Shown piece by piece: positions 62,248 through 64,000 of a DNA stretch of 64,000 nt (position 1 is the first letter of the stretch; each line of letters starts with the position of its first letter). The translations under genes were made by a program, and so were the position numbers. The stretch lies in contig CAMVIM010000022.1 of assembly GCA_947167515.1 (NCBI GenBank), positions 1 to 64,000 on the forward strand. Direction: 5' to 3'. Source of the stretch: an uncultured Prevotellaceae bacterium. Lineage in GTDB: Bacteria > Bacteroidota > Bacteroidia > Bacteroidales > Bacteroidaceae. The notes beneath the pieces are model-generated. The model did no database searches, was not told the origin of the DNA, and saw only the letters and a program-made list of their open reading frames with translations.

Positions 62248-63343
62248 AATACTTAAAACTAGAAAAATCAATAATATAATAATCTCCTACTTTCTTTAAT
62301 TCCTTGTCAAAACCATATTCTTGATACAAAAATGTATTAATCTCATTTATAATCTCATTCCCATCCTTATTCTTGTTACACAATAACGCTTCAAAAAAAT
62401 TCAAACGACTCTCTCGAGCCCTTTTTGAATTAGATTGACTGACACAATTTATTGCATAGTTTTTAAACGGTTCGCATTCTTCATTTGATGGAGTTATGAA
62501 ACCATTATCACTTATTGTAACCAGCTCATTATACATATTTAGTAACACTTCTTTGGATTCGCTTTTGTGACGATCTATAAAACAAAACAATGTATAGAAA
62601 TCGTTTCTTTGTTTATACCTTGTCTCATTTATTGGATGTTCTCTATTAAGATATTCTATAATATCCACAACCGAGGTACAATTGTCGTATAATTCGTTCT
62701 GTTCTTGTTCTGGAATCTGCATGTTAAATAGTTCTTCTACTGCATAACGTTTGTCTGTAATTCCAAATTTCAGATATGCGACAAGTTCCTCTATTAAACT
62801 TCTATTATTCATTCGAAGTTTTGTTTTATCTGTAAATATATCTAGATTAATGAGTGGTTGATAATCCATTATTTTATTTGCCAATGCTAAAAAATCAGAA
62901 TCGTGATATTGTGCTTGATTGACTTCTGCGGGATTTAAGTGCACACCTTTTTTGTTCACGAGAGAAAAGAATTCTTCAATAGATTCACCAACACTGAAAT
63001 TTTCTTTTGTTATTTCAATAATAACTAAGTGATAATCGAGAAATTTCTCAGTATCTGTTTCTCTATACCATTTTTTATTACTATCGCGGAACTCATTCCG
63101 ATAATATTTATAAATTGTATTTGCTCTTTGTTGTCCATCAACCATCTCAAAATTATCAGCCCCTTTATTCAAAATAAAAAAACTTGGCAACGGATATTTT
63201 TTATGAATAGAATCGATTAGGTCTCTTTGGTCTTTCGGTGTCCATATAAAATGTCTTTGATATGGAGGATTAAGATTCAGTTTCTTACTCTCAATTAAAT
63301 CAATCAATTCTTTGATTGTAATTTCTTTACTTTTATATTCCAT
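62237..63343 (-). CDS. DUF262 (GmrS/ParB-like) domain protein
   Basis: 368 residues. The N-terminal DUF262 core is NPPYQRHFIWTPKDQRDLI, PLPSFFILNK, and the DGQQR motif in FEMVDGQQRANTIYKYYR; in GmrSD-type enzymes this domain is the NTP-driven, ParB-like nuclease or sensor part. No C-terminal HNH (DUF1524) part is visible, and the end is a helical region of unknown role. It lies 6 bp after the DndC-like gene. Confidence 0.85.
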   Translation of the reverse strand: MEYKSKEITIKELIDLIESKKLNLNPPYQRHFIWTPKDQRDLIDSIHKKYPLPSFFILNKGADNFEMVDGQQRANTIYKYYRNEFRDSNKKWYRETDTEKFLDYHLVIIEITKENFSVGESIEEFFSLVNKKGVHLNPAEVNQAQYHDSDFLALANKIMDYQPLINLDIFTDKTKLRMNNRSLIEELVAYLKFGITDKRYAVEELFNMQIPEQEQNELYDNCTSVVDIIEYLNREHPINETRYKQRNDFYTLFCFIDRHKSESKEVLLNMYNELVTISDNGFITPSNEECEPFKNYAINCVSQSNSKRARESRLNFFEALLCNKNKDGNEIINEINTFLYQEYGFDKELKKVGDYYIIDFSSFKYYDE

Positions 63344-63349
63344 AAGTAT

Positions 63350-64000
63350 TTAAATAAAACAATTATTACACATTATATTGTCACCAAGAATATCCACTAG
63401 AGTAGTGCCTTTGTTGTTGGCTCGACTCTCGTTTTGTCGTTTGATAATATCGAGTTTTATCTGGCGGATTCGCTCAGGCTTTATCAAATCGACAAGGCTT
63501 TCATTCTGATTCCATGTATAGCCATCTTTCTCAAACTCCATCGCCTTAACATAGAGGTCGGGATGCTGCTCGTAGAGCCATATCCATTCTATCTTTTGCT
63601 GGAAGAAACAGAAGTAGCAGCCGGAGCGACTGCGGCAATAGGTGCCCGTCTGGCCATCCACTTCGAAAGGGATTTCTTCATAGTAGGCCGGTACTCCAAC
63701 ACCGCTTTCCCTCAGCAGACGGAAGATGTCGTCCTTCACAAGTACATCAGTATTGTCGAGCAAGGGGAACGAGTCGAGTTTGCCCACAGGATAGTCGGTG
63801 GTTTTCAGGAACTCGAACACGGCATGATTGAACAGTTTGATGCCGTAGTCCAGCAGGGCGTTCATCTTCTTCGAGTAATAGAACTGCTTGGTGATGGGAC
63901 GCTTCACGGTGTCCAGAATCTCGTCACGAAGGAATCCGTCAGGGCAAAGCCGCTCGTAGATGGCAACGATCTGGTCAAGATTCTCCTGATGCAGAAACTT
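63350..64000 (-). CDS. PAPS-reductase-family (DndC-like) protein, 5' part beyond the window
   Basis: The frame is open through the right edge (...QENLDQIVAIYERLCPDGFL before the GTG the track uses as a start), so the gene is longer than 217 codons. The visible part has the cysteine cluster CRSRSGCYFCFFQQKIEWIW and LYEQHPDLYVKAMEFEK, typical of the DndC/PAPS-reductase-like group, plus a terminal CNNC. In DndC such cysteines hold a 4Fe-4S cluster used in DNA sulfuration. The PP-loop itself lies outside the window, so catalytic competence cannot be judged. Confidence 0.8.
   Translation of the reverse strand, partial: KFLHQENLDQIVAIYERLCPDGFLRDEILDTVKRPITKQFYYSKKMNALLDYGIKLFNHAVFEFLKTTDYPVGKLDSFPLLDNTDVLVKDDIFRLLRESGVGVPAYYEEIPFEVDGQTGTYCRSRSGCYFCFFQQKIEWIWLYEQHPDLYVKAMEFEKDGYTWNQNESLVDLIKPERIRQIKLDIIKRQNESRANNKGTTLVDILGDNIMCNNCFI

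Overview
The window looks like chromosome of a Bacteroidota species, most likely Prevotella or a close relative. Promoters follow the Bacteroidota pattern TTTG-N19/20-TAnnTTTG (for example 7721-7752, 42628-42659, 52438-52469, 52506-52537). Most starts lack a Shine-Dalgarno sequence. There is a SusC/SusD pair, two FISUMP-domain proteins, a DUF4834 gene beside psd-pssA, and several families of short dispersed palindromes between genes. I had no database access, so family names rest on motifs I recognise.

Left accessory region (1-12.3 kb): a putative small structured RNA; then a leftward operon encoding a PAbi-type two-helix membrane protein, a membrane-anchored FISUMP + BspA-like leucine-rich-repeat protein, a caspase-like peptidase candidate, an AlbA_2/RecG-like ATP-binding protein and an XRE regulator. 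An 11-bp-phased TAGTCATT array precedes the regulator. This is a candidate undescribed antiphage system. After it comes a gene graveyard (a polyvalent-protein kinase broken by a stop, a DNA/RNA endonuclease remnant) and small ICE/phage-like hypothetical genes.

Sulfur region (12.4-22 kb, all leftward): LuxR-type response regulator, MetY/CGS-like PLP enzyme, CysK, ThiS-like sulfur carrier with a 40-residue tail after its glycines, ThiF/MoeB E1, DsrE-like protein, TusA, JAMM peptidase, family 2 encapsulin shell with an internal cNMP-binding domain, SufS-type cysteine desulfurase with a ~125-residue disordered N-terminal extension, and a PatB-type C-S lyase. It reads as a sulfur-storing nanocompartment coupled to protein-thiocarboxylate cysteine/homocysteine synthesis.

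Regulon region (20-37.6 kb): a substrate-binding protein, SusC, SusD, FISUMP lipoprotein, NhaC-like transporter, L-cysteine desulfidase, TcdA, a lipoprotein plus copper-receptor-like TonB protein, and a DAACS symporter. Four promoters (cysK, 22316, susD, 33274) carry the same 18-bp palindrome exactly 44 bp upstream of the -7 element. This suggests one activator, possibly the adjacent LuxR protein, controls sulfur acquisition here.

Core region (37.6-52.9 kb): HerA-like ATPase, DsbD, TrxB, POT peptide transporter, HypD-like glycyl radical enzyme with MsrA and its activase, ProB, ProA, DUF4834, PssA, Psd, and tRNA-Gln/tRNA-Met.

Right defence island (52.9-64 kb): beyond tRNA-Met and a cluster of GTTCGCAAA repeats lies a tightly packed leftward operon: DndC-like PAPS-reductase-family protein (cut by the window edge), DUF262, Ser/Thr kinase, PLD-nuclease/helicase fusion, small protein, DndD-like SMC ATPase, unknown protein, GIY-YIG-like protein and DGQHR (DndB-like) protein, followed by AbiH. 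It resembles a Dnd-type DNA sulfur-modification/restriction module with a non-standard gene set.
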